Position numbers and translations under genes: made by a program. The notes beneath the pieces were generated by a model that saw only the letters and a list, made by a program, of their open reading frames with translations, was not told the DNA's origin and did not search any database. Positions 17,399-27,632 of a DNA stretch of 64,000 bases are shown piece by piece; within the stretch, counting starts at the first letter, position 1; the number at the start of each line of letters is the position of its first letter. This DNA is from Kordia sp. SMS9 (GTDB lineage: Bacteria > Bacteroidota > Bacteroidia > Flavobacteriales > Flavobacteriaceae), in NCBI RefSeq assembly GCF_003352465.1, contig NZ_CP031153.1:5047501-5111500 (forward strand), in the 5' to 3' direction.

Positions 17399-17528
17399 TA
17401 GCTATAAATAACTTACATTCAGTTTTTTAGAGATTCAACCAAAAGTTTTTACTTTGTGAATGACAAATCGTATTTTTGATCTCACATATACTTACATGAT
17501 TGTTTAATCAAAATTATAATCATTCCTG

Positions 17529-18134
17529 ATGAAAAAAAGTTTCCTAATTCTTTTTGTTGTGCTATTACAAATAAGTTGTGCTAAAAAACGACCGGCAGTC
17601 ATTGGCGAAACCGAATTTCAGCAAGAACTAAATGCCGATTTTAAAGATGCTTCTAAATCTCCGCTGAAAGCCAAAGATTTAAAAACGTTTGAAGCCTTGG
17701 ATTTTTTCCCAGTAGATAATTCGTATAGAGTGAACGCTATGTTAGAAACAACGCCCAATTCGCCTGTGTTTACCATGCCAGCAACCAAAGAGAAAACTTC
17801 AAAATATAGACGCTTTGGCATTCTGACTTTTACTTTGAAAGGGAAAGAGTTTTCATTGGAAGTCTACCGCAATCAGGACTTGATGAAAACTGAAAAATAT
17901 AAGAATCACCTGTTTTTGCCGTTTACGGATGAAACGAATGGCTTTGCTTCGTACGGTGGCGGACGCTACATTGATCTGGAAATTCCATTAGGCAATCTGA
18001 TTCAAATTGATTTTAATAAAGCGTACAATCCATATTGTGCATACAATGATACCTATTCGTGTCCTATCCCGCCAAGGGTAAACTTTTTACAAACAGAGAT
18101 AAAAGCTGGTGTAAAATCGTTTGATAAACATTAG
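17529..18134 (+). CDS. DUF1684 domain lipoprotein (copy 2)
   Basis: A 201-residue paralogue of the 11777-12382 protein, identical in length, with the same SPLKAKDLKTF, LFLPFTDETNGF, GGGRYIDLEIP and FNKAYNPYCAY blocks. Unlike copy 1 it starts with a lipobox (LLQISC, cysteine at about 17), so it should be lipid-anchored in the envelope. The last four bases overlap the convergent crcB gene. The gene pair flanking the S74 triplet suggests a segmental duplication, with functional split by localisation as a possible outcome. Confidence 0.88.
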   Translation: MKKSFLILFVVLLQISCAKKRPAVIGETEFQQELNADFKDASKSPLKAKDLKTFEALDFFPVDNSYRVNAMLETTPNSPVFTMPATKEKTSKYRRFGILTFTLKGKEFSLEVYRNQDLMKTEKYKNHLFLPFTDETNGFASYGGGRYIDLEIPLGNLIQIDFNKAYNPYCAYNDTYSCPIPPRVNFLQTEIKAGVKSFDKH

Positions 18135-18502
18135 ACATATTTCACCAAAAATATTCCTAAAAAGACGGCTGCAAATCCAATGATAAAACTTGCAATAGTG
18201 TACAAGAAGAACGTCATAAAGTCGCCCGACTTTAAAAAAACGTGATTTTCGTACGCAAATGTGGAAAATGTTGTAAAACCACCACAAAATCCTGTGGCGA
18301 GTAATAAGGTATATTGATCGTTGATCGCTTCATTTTTAGCGGCTACTCCTAAGATGATTCCGATTAGTAAACTCCCTAAAATGTTCGCTGCAAAGGTTCC
18401 ATAGGGAATTCCTGTGGCAGAACTATTCAAATATTTTCCCAATAAAAAACGCATTGCACTTCCAAATCCGCCGCCAAGGAAAACTAATAAGAGTTGTTTC
18501 AT
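18131..18502 (-). CDS. crcB: Fluoride exporter CrcB/Fluc
   Basis: A 123-residue four-helix membrane protein that works as a dual-topology dimeric fluoride channel. Diagnostic blocks: GGGFGSAMRFLLG in helix 1, GTFAANILGSLLIG in helix 2, and the helix 3 break GFCGGFTTFSTFAYE carrying the phenylalanine pair of the pore. The length is typical. The single-gene form implies a homodimer. Its 3' end overlaps the convergent DUF1684 gene by four bases. There is no room for a fluoride riboswitch: only 46 bp separate its start from the terminator of the upstream gene. Confidence 0.95.
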   Translation of the reverse strand: MKQLLLVFLGGGFGSAMRFLLGKYLNSSATGIPYGTFAANILGSLLIGIILGVAAKNEAINDQYTLLLATGFCGGFTTFSTFAYENHVFLKSGDFMTFFLYTIASFIIGFAAVFLGIFLVKYV

Positions 18503-18548
18503 CTGTTTTATTTTAGAATCAAGAAATTATACCAATTTACACATAAAA

Positions 18549-18592
18549 AGATTGTCTAAAAGTACTCCATTTGGATACATTTTAGACAATCT
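18549..18592 (-). terminator. Strong terminator after the SRPBCC/GyrI gene
   Basis: AGATTGTCTAAAA / TTTTAGACAATCT, a 13-bp perfect stem, followed on the minus strand by a T tract. It isolates crcB from the upstream gene. Confidence 0.8.
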
Positions 18593-18617
18593 TATAAAAT
18601 ATAAGGTTTGTATTAAT

Positions 18618-19664
18618 CTATTCAGCAGCTTTTACTGCATAATATATATCTGTTTGAATGTCTGCTGGTTTTACTTCCATAGGATCATTTTCATAGAGTT
18701 CCCAAACGATTCCCGTAGGAACTAATTTATGTTTGCCCATAAACTCCGCAATTTTACCATGCGCTTCCATATCGCCTACTCCATACGGTCCAAATTTGGA
18801 TATTTTAACAATTTTTCCAGTTGGTGCATCCATAATCGTCAAGCCTTCTAATGCTGGAAGTTTGTCTGTAGAATGTACCAACAAACCTATATAAAATTCC
18901 GCTTCTTTCGTTTCTTCATCCCATTTCGTATATAAGGAACCTGGCGTATAATCGAGTTTATGCGTTGCTCCATACATGCCTGCTTTTGGCATAAATTCCG
19001 TAAATAATTTTGTCATTTCTTCCATGGCAACATCTGTGGTTGTTTTTTGATAAAAACCTACAAATTGTTTTCCAGCGATTTCTCCTTGCGTTATTTCGCC
19101 TAATCGGAAAGTTGCTTGCGGTGGATTTTTTTTCATGTTTTCTGCAATGACTTTATCCAAGTTTTCGAGTCCTTTTGCATAATCTGGTCCGACCATTTTG
19201 TCCATTCCGCCACTAAATGCAGCAAATGCTTTGAACATAAAAGGCAGTTTTTCACCTTTCATGGTCCACGTTACTTTCGTACCTTCTTCAACTTCTTCTA
19301 GCTTCCACGTGACCGTATTTGGATCGTAATCTTCAAACTTCAGTTCTTGTTCTAACGATTGATTTGCTACCATCGCAATATTCTTCATACTTCCTTTTCC
19401 ATCTTTCCCGTCCCAACTGTATGAACCGCCAATTCCTGCGGTTTGTTCAGGATAGCTTGCTTTGATCGTTGTGTCTTTTTCCATCCAAGGATTCCAAGCT
19501 TCCCAATTTTTAAAATCGCTTACATTGTTAAAAATTACCGCCGCTGGTGCTTTCATTACTTTGCTTCTCGTTACCTCAAAACTGTCAGGTCTTGTGGCTA
19601 CATATATTGCGCCTGCAACTAGGACTACAAGCAGCAATAATAGTACATACTTTAAAATTTTCAT
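18618..19664 (-). CDS. Membrane-anchored SRPBCC (polyketide cyclase-like) and GyrI-like effector-binding fusion
   Basis: A 348-residue two-domain protein. N-terminal hydrophobic anchor 4-24. SRPBCC-type START-like fold about 28-170 (VMKAPAAVIFNNVSDFKNWEAWNPWMEKD ... TKVTWTMKGE). GyrI-like/AraC effector-binding domain about 190-346 (KQFVGFYQKT ... GKIVKISKFGPYG ... DIQTDIYYAV). Both folds bind small hydrophobic ligands. This combination recurs in Bacteroidota without a known role, so ligand binding is inferred from fold only. It has its own terminator and is divergent from the M49 gene. Confidence 0.85.
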   Translation of the reverse strand: MKILKYVLLLLLVVLVAGAIYVATRPDSFEVTRSKVMKAPAAVIFNNVSDFKNWEAWNPWMEKDTTIKASYPEQTAGIGGSYSWDGKDGKGSMKNIAMVANQSLEQELKFEDYDPNTVTWKLEEVEEGTKVTWTMKGEKLPFMFKAFAAFSGGMDKMVGPDYAKGLENLDKVIAENMKKNPPQATFRLGEITQGEIAGKQFVGFYQKTTTDVAMEEMTKLFTEFMPKAGMYGATHKLDYTPGSLYTKWDEETKEAEFYIGLLVHSTDKLPALEGLTIMDAPTGKIVKISKFGPYGVGDMEAHGKIAEFMGKHKLVPTGIVWELYENDPMEVKPADIQTDIYYAVKAAE

Positions 19665-19810
19665 CTCGTTTCGGTGTATTAGTTAGTATTGCTAATGTAC
19701 AAATTTTTAATGTTTTCGTGAATTGATTACATTTGTGGCAAAAGGATAGAGATTTCATAAAAAAGAAATTCCCTTTTTTATGAATTCCTAAAAACACTAA
19801 AAATAAAGAA

Positions 19811-21871
19811 ATGAAATTAAAATCAATTGTAGGATTAGTTTTAGCCGCTGGAATGCTATTTTCTTGTGCAAAGAACACAAAAGAAGAAGCCAAAGTAGAT
19901 CCGTATGAACCACAATTTATAGAAGTAGCCGAGAATGGAAAAATGGAGTTCAAGGTAGAAGAATTTGGGGATGTAGATATTTTAAGATATGAAATTCCTG
20001 GATTTAATGATTTAACCCTGAAAGAAAAGAAACTTGTTTACTATTTAACACAAGCGGGACTTTCTGGACGAGATATTATGTGGGATCAAAATTATCGACA
20101 TAATTTGACTATTCGTAAAGCGTTAGAAAATGTGTATGTAAATTATAGTGGAGATAAAACTACGGATGATTGGAAAGCATTTGATGAGTATTTAAAAATG
20201 GTTTGGGTTTCTAATGGAATTCATCATCATAACTCAAATGATAAATTAACTCCTGAATTTTCAAAGGACTATTTAAAAAGTTTATTAGCTGATACAAACA
20301 CGGAACTCACTGGAGAAGCTTTTGAGGTGATTTTTAATGATAAAGACACAAAAAAGGTCAATAAAAAAGCGGGCGTTGATAATGTATTGGTTTCAGCTGT
20401 GAATTTTTACGGTCCCGATATTACGAATGCTGACGTAGAAGAATTTTACAAAACTGCTTACAAAGGACCAAAAGGACAACCGATTGAGGCTGGATTAAAC
20501 TCTAAGTTGGTTCGTGAAAACGGAAAACTGATTGAAAAAGTATGGAAGTCTGGTGGTATGTATGGTGAAGCAATTGACAAAATCATCTATTGGTTGGAAA
20601 AAGCAAAAGGTGTAGCTGAAAATGAAAAACAAGCAGAAACTTTAGGTTTGTTGATCGAGTATTACAAAACAGGAAGTTTAGATACTTGGGACAAATATTG
20701 TATTTCTTGGGCAACCTCAACGGAAGGAAATATTGACTGGATCAACGGATTTATTGAAGTATATAACGATCCAAAAGGATACAGAGGTTCATACGAAACC
20801 ATTGTACAGGTAAAAGATGTTGACATGTCTAAAAAAATGACCGTTTTATCTGAAAATGCACAATGGTTTGAAGACAATTCTCCTTTAATAGACAGTCACA
20901 AAAAGAAAGATGTCGTAGGAGTTTCATACAAATCAATTAATGTCGCTGGTGAAGCTGGTGATGCCTCGCCAAAAACACCAATTGGCGTCAACTTACCAAA
21001 CAACAACTGGATTCGTCAAAAGCATGGTTCAAAATCTGTTTCATTAGCAAATATTATCAATGCCTACGGACAAAATGGTGGTTCTGGAAGATTGAAAGAA
21101 TTTGTTCACGATGATGAAGAATTGCAATTAGAGTTAAAGTATGGAAAATTAGCAGACAAATTACATACTTCACTGCATGAAGTGATTGGTCATGCTTCTG
21201 GACAAATTAATGACGGAATTGGACAACCTAAAGAAACCTTGAAAAACTATGCATCTACGATGGAAGAAGGACGCGCAGATTTGGTGGGATTGTACTATTT
21301 AATGGATCCAAAACTCAAAGAACTAGGATTGGTGGAAGATACAGAAGGTGTTGGAAAAGCTGCCTACGATGGTTATATCCGAAATGGGTTGATGACACAA
21401 TTGGTTCGTTTAAAATTAGGTGACGATGTGGAAGAAGATCACATGGTGAACAGACAATGGGTTTCTGCTTGGGTTTTTGAAAAAGGTGCAAAAGATAACG
21501 TGATTGAAAAAGTAACACGCGATGGAAAAACATACTTTAATATTAAAGATTATGTAAAATTACGTGAGCTATTTGGTCAGTTGTTACGTGAAACACAACG
21601 TATCAAATCTGAAGGTGACTTTGAAGCGGCAAAAGCCTTGGTAGAAGGTTACGGAATTAAAGTAGATCAAGCGATTCATGCAGAAGTATTGAAACGTAAT
21701 GAGCAATTTAAAGCAAATCCAAATGGAGGTTTTGTAAATCCTGTATTGGTTCCAGATATGGACGCAACTTCTGACGAAATCAAAGCTATCAAAATTATGC
21801 AACCTGCAGCATTTGACAACCAAATGTTATACTATAGTAAGAATTATAGTTTCTTAACTGATAAGAACTAA
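19811..21871 (+). CDS. M49 family zinc peptidase (dipeptidyl-peptidase III-like), lipoprotein
   Basis: A 686-residue exopeptidase of the DPP III family, which removes dipeptides from the N-terminus of small peptides. The zinc motif is the family-specific six-residue HEVIGH (H456 and H461), followed by the EEGRAD motif at about 484-489 that supplies the third ligand. The lipobox is MLFSC with C19 as lipid anchor, so this copy is envelope-attached, unlike cytosolic eukaryotic DPP III. Databases often mislabel bacteroidal homologues as dihydrofolate reductase; no such domain is visible. A terminator follows at 21893-21927. Confidence 0.9.
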   Translation: MKLKSIVGLVLAAGMLFSCAKNTKEEAKVDPYEPQFIEVAENGKMEFKVEEFGDVDILRYEIPGFNDLTLKEKKLVYYLTQAGLSGRDIMWDQNYRHNLTIRKALENVYVNYSGDKTTDDWKAFDEYLKMVWVSNGIHHHNSNDKLTPEFSKDYLKSLLADTNTELTGEAFEVIFNDKDTKKVNKKAGVDNVLVSAVNFYGPDITNADVEEFYKTAYKGPKGQPIEAGLNSKLVRENGKLIEKVWKSGGMYGEAIDKIIYWLEKAKGVAENEKQAETLGLLIEYYKTGSLDTWDKYCISWATSTEGNIDWINGFIEVYNDPKGYRGSYETIVQVKDVDMSKKMTVLSENAQWFEDNSPLIDSHKKKDVVGVSYKSINVAGEAGDASPKTPIGVNLPNNNWIRQKHGSKSVSLANIINAYGQNGGSGRLKEFVHDDEELQLELKYGKLADKLHTSLHEVIGHASGQINDGIGQPKETLKNYASTMEEGRADLVGLYYLMDPKLKELGLVEDTEGVGKAAYDGYIRNGLMTQLVRLKLGDDVEEDHMVNRQWVSAWVFEKGAKDNVIEKVTRDGKTYFNIKDYVKLRELFGQLLRETQRIKSEGDFEAAKALVEGYGIKVDQAIHAEVLKRNEQFKANPNGGFVNPVLVPDMDATSDEIKAIKIMQPAAFDNQMLYYSKNYSFLTDKN

Positions 21872-21892
21872 AATAGATATCAAATAATAAAA

Positions 21893-21927
21893 AAAGACCT
21901 TTCAATTTTTAATTTGAAAGGTCTTTT
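21893..21927. terminator. Bidirectional terminator between the M49 gene and a small peptide gene
   Basis: AAAAGACCTTTCAA / TTGAAAGGTCTTTT stem of 14 bp with A and T tails on both sides, between convergent genes ending at 21871 (+) and 21938 (-). Confidence 0.82.
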
Positions 21928-21937
21928 TGCGTAAAAG

Positions 21938-22189
21938 CTAAATGTAGCATGCAACATTTAGGGAACAAAGTAATCCGCAAGTTTGTGGCTTTGTAGGTTC
22001 AGGTGTACAATTATTTTCCGATGGACAATCGTTGTTTTCTGATTGGCATGCTGCTGAATTTGGCGGGCACAAATTACAATTTGTTTCATGTATAGATTTT
22101 TCTCTTCCTCCAATTGTACTTCGCATACTACTCAAATCAGAAACAACATTCTTTTTCAGCCTCAATTTTGATAAATTCTTTTTTTTCAT
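21938..22189 (-). CDS. Small double-glycine peptide precursor (83 aa), singleton
   Basis: Leader MKKKNLSKLRLKKNVVSDL, then STIGGREKS. The core is long and has eight cysteines in a Pro/Asn/Glu-rich context (NLCPPNSAACQSENNDCPSE, then more), ending CYI. The leader is clearly of the same class as the 5.4 kb and 49 kb peptides, but the core family is different. It sits alone between the M49 and adenine deaminase genes with no processing gene beside it. Confidence 0.72.
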   Translation of the reverse strand: MKKKNLSKLRLKKNVVSDLSSMRSTIGGREKSIHETNCNLCPPNSAACQSENNDCPSENNCTPEPTKPQTCGLLCSLNVACYI

Positions 22190-22286
22190 AATTTAATCGT
22201 TTAAAAATTTTACTTTCGTTAATAGTATTTCATTAACGTAAGTAAAAACTTATTATTGTAAGATTTTACATTTAACTATTTTTCTA

Positions 22287-23906
22287 ATGACCATACAAGG
22301 AAACATCGTAGACATTCCCAATAAAAGAATTTATAAAGGCGAAATTTATGTAGAAGGCGAAAAAATTATCAATATCATTGAAAAAGATCACGACGTAGAA
22401 ACTTATATTATTCCTGGTTTTGTGGATGCGCATATTCATATTGAAAGTTCGATGTTAGTCCCTTCGGAGTTTGCGCGTTTGGCTGTGTTGCACGGAACGG
22501 TTGCCACGGTTTCCGATCCGCACGAAATTGCCAATGTGTTGGGAAAAGCTGGTGTAACATTTATGATTGAAAACGGCAAAAAAGTACCGTTTAAGTTCAA
22601 TTTTGGCGCGCCATCGTGCGTGCCAGCTACGAGTTTTGAATCGGCAGGTGCTGTGATTGATTCGGAAGGAATTAAAGAATTGCTCGCCATGCCAGAGATT
22701 AAGTATTTGGCAGAAATGATGAATTATCCAGGTGTGTTGTTTGATGATGCTGAAGTGCTGAAAAAGATTGCTTGGGCAAAACATTTTAAGAAACCAATTG
22801 ACGGACATGCGCCAGGATTGCGTGGCGATGATGTTACGAAGTATATTTCTGCAGGAATTTCCACCGATCACGAGTGTTTTACGTATGAGGAAGCGTTGGA
22901 AAAGTTACAAAAAGGCATGAAAGTGATTATTCGAGAAGGAAGTGCCGCGAAGAATTTTGAAGCACTAATTCCGTTGTTGGATGCACATTATAATGAAATG
23001 ATGTTTTGTTCAGACGATAAACATCCAGATGATTTGTTGGTGAGTCATGTGAATGCTTTGTGCGCGCGTGCCGTTGCGAAAGGAAATGATTTGTTTAAAG
23101 TGTTGCAGGTTGCCTGTATGAATCCTGTAAAACATTATAGTTTGGACGTTGGTCAGTTACGAATTGGTGATTTTGCCGATTTTGCAGTGTTGGAAGATTT
23201 GACCAATTTTAACGTTTTAGAAACCTATATTGACGGCATCCGAGTTGCTTCTAACGGAACGACACACATAGACAGCGTGCCGTTTGAAGTACTGAATAAT
23301 TTTGATACATCTCCAAAAAGTGTGCTTGATTTTCAGCTCAAAGCCACGAAAAGTGAGATTCGCGTTATTGAAGCACTCGATGGTGAATTAGTAACTAACG
23401 AATTGATTGTAGATAATTTGGTAAAAGATGGCAATTTAGTATCAAACGTTGCCAAAGATGTGTTAAAAATGACTGTGGTGAATCGCTACCAAAATGATGC
23501 GCCTGCGATGGCTTTTATTAAAAATTTCGGTTTGAAAGAAGGTGCCATTGCTTCTTCCGTAGGACATGATTCGCATAATATTATTGCTGTGGGCGTTTCG
23601 GATGAAGCTATTTGCAAAGCCGTGAATTTGTTGATTGCAAATAAAGGTGGCATTTGCGCCGTTTCTGACGCCGTTGAAAAAGTAGTTTCGTTGCCTGTTG
23701 CGGGAATTATGAGTGACAAATCGGGTTGGGACATTGGCAAAGCGTATGCGGAATTGGACAAACTTGCCAAAGCTATGGGAAGTTCGTTGCGTGCGCCGTA
23801 CATGACTTTGTCGTTTATGGCATTGTTAGTAATCCCGTCGTTAAAACTGAGTGATCAAGGATTGTTCAACGGGACTACTTTTGCCTTTACTTCGCTGGAA
23901 GTTTAA
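22287..23906 (+). CDS. ade: Adenine deaminase
   Basis: A 539-residue amidohydrolase that converts adenine to hypoxanthine and ammonia in purine salvage. Metal-binding start [13 protein letters not shown] (H49, H51); [11 protein letters not shown]; the SDDKHPDDL motif specific to adenine deaminases; and the C-terminal ade domain with [14 protein letters not shown] and [12 protein letters not shown]. Length and order fit the bacterial enzyme. ATG 22287 is the first start after the upstream small peptide gene. It is convergent with the VWA lipoprotein gene, overlapping it by four bases. No other purine gene is adjacent. Confidence 0.95.
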   Translation: MTIQGNIVDIPNKRIYKGEIYVEGEKIINIIEKDHDVETYIIPGFVDAHIHIESSMLVPSEFARLAVLHGTVATVSDPHEIANVLGKAGVTFMIENGKKVPFKFNFGAPSCVPATSFESAGAVIDSEGIKELLAMPEIKYLAEMMNYPGVLFDDAEVLKKIAWAKHFKKPIDGHAPGLRGDDVTKYISAGISTDHECFTYEEALEKLQKGMKVIIREGSAAKNFEALIPLLDAHYNEMMFCSDDKHPDDLLVSHVNALCARAVAKGNDLFKVLQVACMNPVKHYSLDVGQLRIGDFADFAVLEDLTNFNVLETYIDGIRVASNGTTHIDSVPFEVLNNFDTSPKSVLDFQLKATKSEIRVIEALDGELVTNELIVDNLVKDGNLVSNVAKDVLKMTVVNRYQNDAPAMAFIKNFGLKEGAIASSVGHDSHNIIAVGVSDEAICKAVNLLIANKGGICAVSDAVEKVVSLPVAGIMSDKSGWDIGKAYAELDKLAKAMGSSLRAPYMTLSFMALLVIPSLKLSDQGLFNGTTFAFTSLEV

Positions 23907-24928
23907 TTGATTGTGCAATTATTGCCTGTAAAGTTGTTGGTATCGTACGTTCCTGTGCCTCCATTTGTGGGCGTTCCTACAGATGCTAACCTAAATACGA
24001 CTTCCGTACCACTTTTGGCAGTACAAATTTCAAGTTCGTAATTGCTATTGGCTTCTCCTTTTATTGCATCCAACACATTGTTGAGTCCTGTGTTTAGTTG
24101 AGAATAGTTGTCAATTAAGAATTGCCCATTGCGACCGATATCTGAAATTACGCTGGTGTCTATATCACTTCCTGCGCCAATGACGTAAAAGCCTGTATTG
24201 AAGGTTGTGGCATTAATGCTTGCGTTCATATCGCTTCTATTGCTAAAAAAGTCTTGATTTTTCCCATCAGAGAAAAACACGATCGAAGACGACCAAATAT
24301 TAGTATTGGCGTCGTTTTGAATTTCTATTTTTTTAGCTTGCATTCGGTTACAACTTTGCACAACTGCTCCATATAAATTGGTAGACCTATCTTCTTGTAA
24401 TGCTTGACTCATTCCGCTAATTGCAGTAATTATATCTTGGCTAGATGAAGAGAAATCTATGAGTTCTTGCAATTGTTCTCTTCCATCAAAATAGTAGATC
24501 GCAACTTCCAAAGCGCCGCTATTTATTTCACTAAATAAGTTAGAAACATAGAGTGTTGCGGCACTTTTTATGTTGTCAATTTCATCAATGACACTTCCGC
24601 TTACATCCATCACAATCATCGTGGCATAACGGTAATTTTGAGGATTTGGCACAATGAGTCGTGGTGCTTCTGCGGGATCAATGAGTTGTTCTGTTTCTCC
24701 AGCATTTACAGCGCGTTCATACAGATTGAAATCGCTATCTGTCTGATTTGCGATACCGACATTATTGGCATCCGTAAGTTTGAAAGATACTTTTATTTTA
24801 CTTTCATCGACTAAGGTTTCAATATTTTTAATTTCGATGGAATAGCCTGGTGGCGTGTCATTATCATCATTACTGCTGCAACTACATAGCAATCCCAGCA
24901 CACATACAAGAAGTGAGAGTTTTTTCAT
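23903..24928 (-). CDS. von Willebrand factor A domain lipoprotein
   Basis: A 341-residue envelope lipoprotein. Lipobox LLCSC (C16 or so), then a short acidic linker [11 protein letters not shown], an immunoglobulin-like strand region (about 30-95), and a VWA domain (about 100-300) opening with the metal site [10 protein letters not shown] (DxSxS MIDAS motif) and with a later NLYGAVV threonine/asparagine region. The C-terminal 40 residues contain two cysteines ([16 protein letters not shown]) that could form a disulfide. The role is probably adhesion or scaffolding at the cell surface; no partner gene is visible. Confidence 0.85.
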   Translation of the reverse strand: MKKLSLLVCVLGLLCSCSSNDDNDTPPGYSIEIKNIETLVDESKIKVSFKLTDANNVGIANQTDSDFNLYERAVNAGETEQLIDPAEAPRLIVPNPQNYRYATMIVMDVSGSVIDEIDNIKSAATLYVSNLFSEINSGALEVAIYYFDGREQLQELIDFSSSSQDIITAISGMSQALQEDRSTNLYGAVVQSCNRMQAKKIEIQNDANTNIWSSSIVFFSDGKNQDFFSNRSDMNASINATTFNTGFYVIGAGSDIDTSVISDIGRNGQFLIDNYSQLNTGLNNVLDAIKGEANSNYELEICTAKSGTEVVFRLASVGTPTNGGTGTYDTNNFTGNNCTIN

Positions 24929-25059
24929 TGTTTTTCTGTTTTTTAGCTTGTGAAAGTAGTGTTGCTTTTCCTTACGTAGTCTATTTAAAAAAGTCGTGAT
25001 GTGACCTTATAACGCATCTAATTCACAAAAATTGCCAGAAAAACTAATAAAATGATGTA

Positions 25060-27456
25060 TTATCTTGCTTTTATCGCGCCAACGCCAAGTGTAAATCGGT
25101 ATCCAACTTGAAGTTGAAAGAACGCATCGCCTGCGCCAGAGCCTACATCTCTTATACTTCTCATTCGAAGAAATATTGAGTTTGACCGATCTTCTCCAGG
25201 ATAGTAAAATATTTCTGCATTGGCAGTTAGTGTTTTTAGGTATCCTGGTTCTACAAGACTAAATTCTGAATAATCTCCAATAAATGAATAGCCTTTTAAT
25301 TCAAGTCCAGCGTTCAATCCAAAATTGTTAAAACGGCGAATTTCAAAGTCTACTCCCAAACCAAAACCAAACACTTTATAGTTTGCATCATTATCTTCAA
25401 CAGCTACATCGGTTCGTACTTTTGTAACATTGTAACTGAGTGGCAAATAAAAGGAAGTCCAAACGGGAGATTCTTTAAATAGTCTAAAATTGGTAAGATT
25501 TACATTTAAACCCATTTCTAGATTTGATCTTTCTAGTAATGATAATTTGCTATCAGTAAGTAAATATTGTGTGATGGTATCATTTGCTACTATCACACTA
25601 TCTAGAGCAGCTTGTACAAAACCTGTATCATCATCAAATCTTGAATAACGTACATACGGAGATATTTTTTTCAAGAAATATAATGCTTCTCTTTTTACAT
25701 TGAACGGATTCACAAAAAAATCGGCTTTCCCTTCTATTTGAAACAATCCATTGTCTTCATCTGAAAATAAACCTAGTAAATCTGTATACGCACGTAAGTC
25801 CAATACATTTTGTAAATGATTGTTATTAATGACTTGATACGATCTTCTATCTTTTATTTTAGCTTCTTTGTCGTCATTTGAAGGAAATTTATAAGCTACA
25901 TCGTCAGGCACATAATTACTTCCTGCATTTGGATGGTAATCCAACACATCTACATACCTAATTATAAGTTTTTCAAGAATACTTTCATCATAAATGTGAT
26001 TTCCATCAAGATTTACATAATGAGAAAAAGCGATATAACTCTCTTTGGATTTAAGGGTGTAATTTAAGATACTCACTGGATATCTGCCTTCAAAGTAAAA
26101 TTCAGTTTTTTTATCCTTAGATAGAAAAACGACACGTGTATCTACAATTCCGCCTTCACGTAATTCAATTTGAATTGACTTAAACAAAGCACCACCATGA
26201 ACAAGTAGTTCTCCTGTAACTGTGGTAGCGGTGTTTTTTGGTTGTTGTTCTTGAAGTTTCTTTGCTTTAGTTCTACGCTTGAAAACACTATCATCTCCTC
26301 CTCCAAGGTTAATAGCAGGCGTTTCTTCCCCATTGTTATTATTTGTTGATGAATCTGTGTTTTCTTTTGTCAAACCACTTCTTAACGAATAGTACTCTTT
26401 AATACTTATTGCATGACTATCACCTTTATATTTTGTTTTTACACCACTATTTTTATTGACTTCATACCCTTCCATTTTAGCAACATTATCTACATTAGCT
26501 ACACTTATGTAAAAATTAATAAATGCTTCATCTCCTGGGATTTCAAACGTTCCTAAATTCGTTTTGCTATCAATACTAAATACATCTTTAAGTACATTTT
26601 GAGCGTTTTTATTGCTGAGTAATTCTTCTTTTTTTATCGGTTCATTATCTCCTACAATGATGAACTTTTCAGGATCTAAATCTTTTTCTTCAAATAGTAG
26701 ACAACTTCTACTTTTGTACTTCGCCAAATCAGCATCGGTCACGTTTTCAAAATCTTTTAAATACGTCTTATATTGCTCAAACTTTTTACATGAATCTGTG
26801 ATATTTGTCACGACAATTTCAGTATCTGCAACTAATTTTTTCTTATCATTTTTTTTCGCGGTAAGCTCTTTTTGTTTCTCATTGCGACCCGCACTTTCAA
26901 GTATGGAAGAACTTAATTCATTTTCAAGCTTAGTGATTTCTCCTTCGAGTAAAGCAACGGCTTTGTCGTTTGCAAATTTTTTATCTACCAGCTTTTCAAT
27001 CGAATCATTTCTAGCTTTTAGTTCTTTTTGGTAGCTTTCAATTTTGACTTCAGTAACTTCTTCTTGCGGTCTATCGGCAGTATATATTTGACAAATTCTA
27101 ACTTTATACTTCGCTAAAAATTCATCTGACACATTTTGATATTTTTTTAATAATGTATGATATTCTCTGTATTCATCACATTTTTCAACGATTTCAGTAT
27201 CTAATTCTTTAATGCTATTTTCAAGAGTTGTTTTTTCACTGCTTCTTGTAGCTCGTTCTGCTTCATCTTGTATGTTTTCTATGGCTCTTGAAAGATTAGA
27301 AAGTTGAATTACAAGACTATCTTTTTTATCTACCAATTCATACAATGCTTTTTGCTTTGCTTCTAGTTGCGGAATAAATTGATCTTCAGGAATTTCTTGC
27401 GCTGAAAGTTGAAAAACACAGAAAAATCCTAAGAAAAGTAATGAGAATGATTTCAT
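25060..27456 (-). CDS. 798-residue envelope protein: coiled-coil repeats plus C-terminal barrel-like domain
   Basis: Unrecognised. Signal peptide 1-19 (QLSAQ). The N-terminal 270 residues are coiled coil with two copies of one unit: ...CDEYREYHTLLKKYQNVSDE then ...RICQIYT, and ...CKKFEQYKTYLKDFENVTDA then ...RSCLLFE, each with paired cysteines. A low-complexity Asn-rich linker (about 365-385) follows, then beta-rich sequence ending in barrel-like strands (FFQLQVGYRFTLGVGAIKAR). It is preceded by the same NarL-type site and -7 element as the caspase and the 167-residue genes, so it probably belongs to that regulon. It lies 177 bp after the caspase gene on the same strand. Confidence 0.7.
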   Translation of the reverse strand: MKSFSLLFLGFFCVFQLSAQEIPEDQFIPQLEAKQKALYELVDKKDSLVIQLSNLSRAIENIQDEAERATRSSEKTTLENSIKELDTEIVEKCDEYREYHTLLKKYQNVSDEFLAKYKVRICQIYTADRPQEEVTEVKIESYQKELKARNDSIEKLVDKKFANDKAVALLEGEITKLENELSSSILESAGRNEKQKELTAKKNDKKKLVADTEIVVTNITDSCKKFEQYKTYLKDFENVTDADLAKYKSRSCLLFEEKDLDPEKFIIVGDNEPIKKEELLSNKNAQNVLKDVFSIDSKTNLGTFEIPGDEAFINFYISVANVDNVAKMEGYEVNKNSGVKTKYKGDSHAISIKEYYSLRSGLTKENTDSSTNNNNGEETPAINLGGGDDSVFKRRTKAKKLQEQQPKNTATTVTGELLVHGGALFKSIQIELREGGIVDTRVVFLSKDKKTEFYFEGRYPVSILNYTLKSKESYIAFSHYVNLDGNHIYDESILEKLIIRYVDVLDYHPNAGSNYVPDDVAYKFPSNDDKEAKIKDRRSYQVINNNHLQNVLDLRAYTDLLGLFSDEDNGLFQIEGKADFFVNPFNVKREALYFLKKISPYVRYSRFDDDTGFVQAALDSVIVANDTITQYLLTDSKLSLLERSNLEMGLNVNLTNFRLFKESPVWTSFYLPLSYNVTKVRTDVAVEDNDANYKVFGFGLGVDFEIRRFNNFGLNAGLELKGYSFIGDYSEFSLVEPGYLKTLTANAEIFYYPGEDRSNSIFLRMRSIRDVGSGAGDAFFQLQVGYRFTLGVGAIKAR

Positions 27457-27484
27457 GGGTATTAGTGGTTGTAGTTATTTTGTA

Positions 27485-27531
27485 TAAATGTAAAACTTTT
27501 TTTGTAAAGCGAAAATACACATCTATAGGTA
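27485..27531 (-). promoter_or_regulatory. NarL-type 7-2-7 site plus -7 element before the 798-residue protein gene
   Basis: Minus strand: TACCTATAGATGTGTA (27531-27516) fits TACYYMT-N2-AKRRGTA with one mismatch. Exactly 23 nt later comes TACATTTA (27492-27485), one mismatch from TANNTTTG. The start codon is at 27456. The same arrangement occurs at 28443-28489 and 30906-30952. Confidence 0.6.
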
Positions 27532-27632
27532 TTTTTTGTGTTTGCAGTATTTAAGAGTGTAAGGGAATATCGATGACGATTGTGGTTCCGATATCTCATA
27601 TAAAACATAAAGCAAAGATCTTATATTGCATT

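Noticed and set aside
18503-18548. Fluoride riboswitch before crcB
   Set aside because: Only 46 bp separate crcB from the upstream terminator, and no crcB-motif pseudoknot elements are visible.
22455-22871. 138-codon minus-strand open frame inside adenine deaminase
   Set aside because: Antisense shadow of a highly conserved enzyme.
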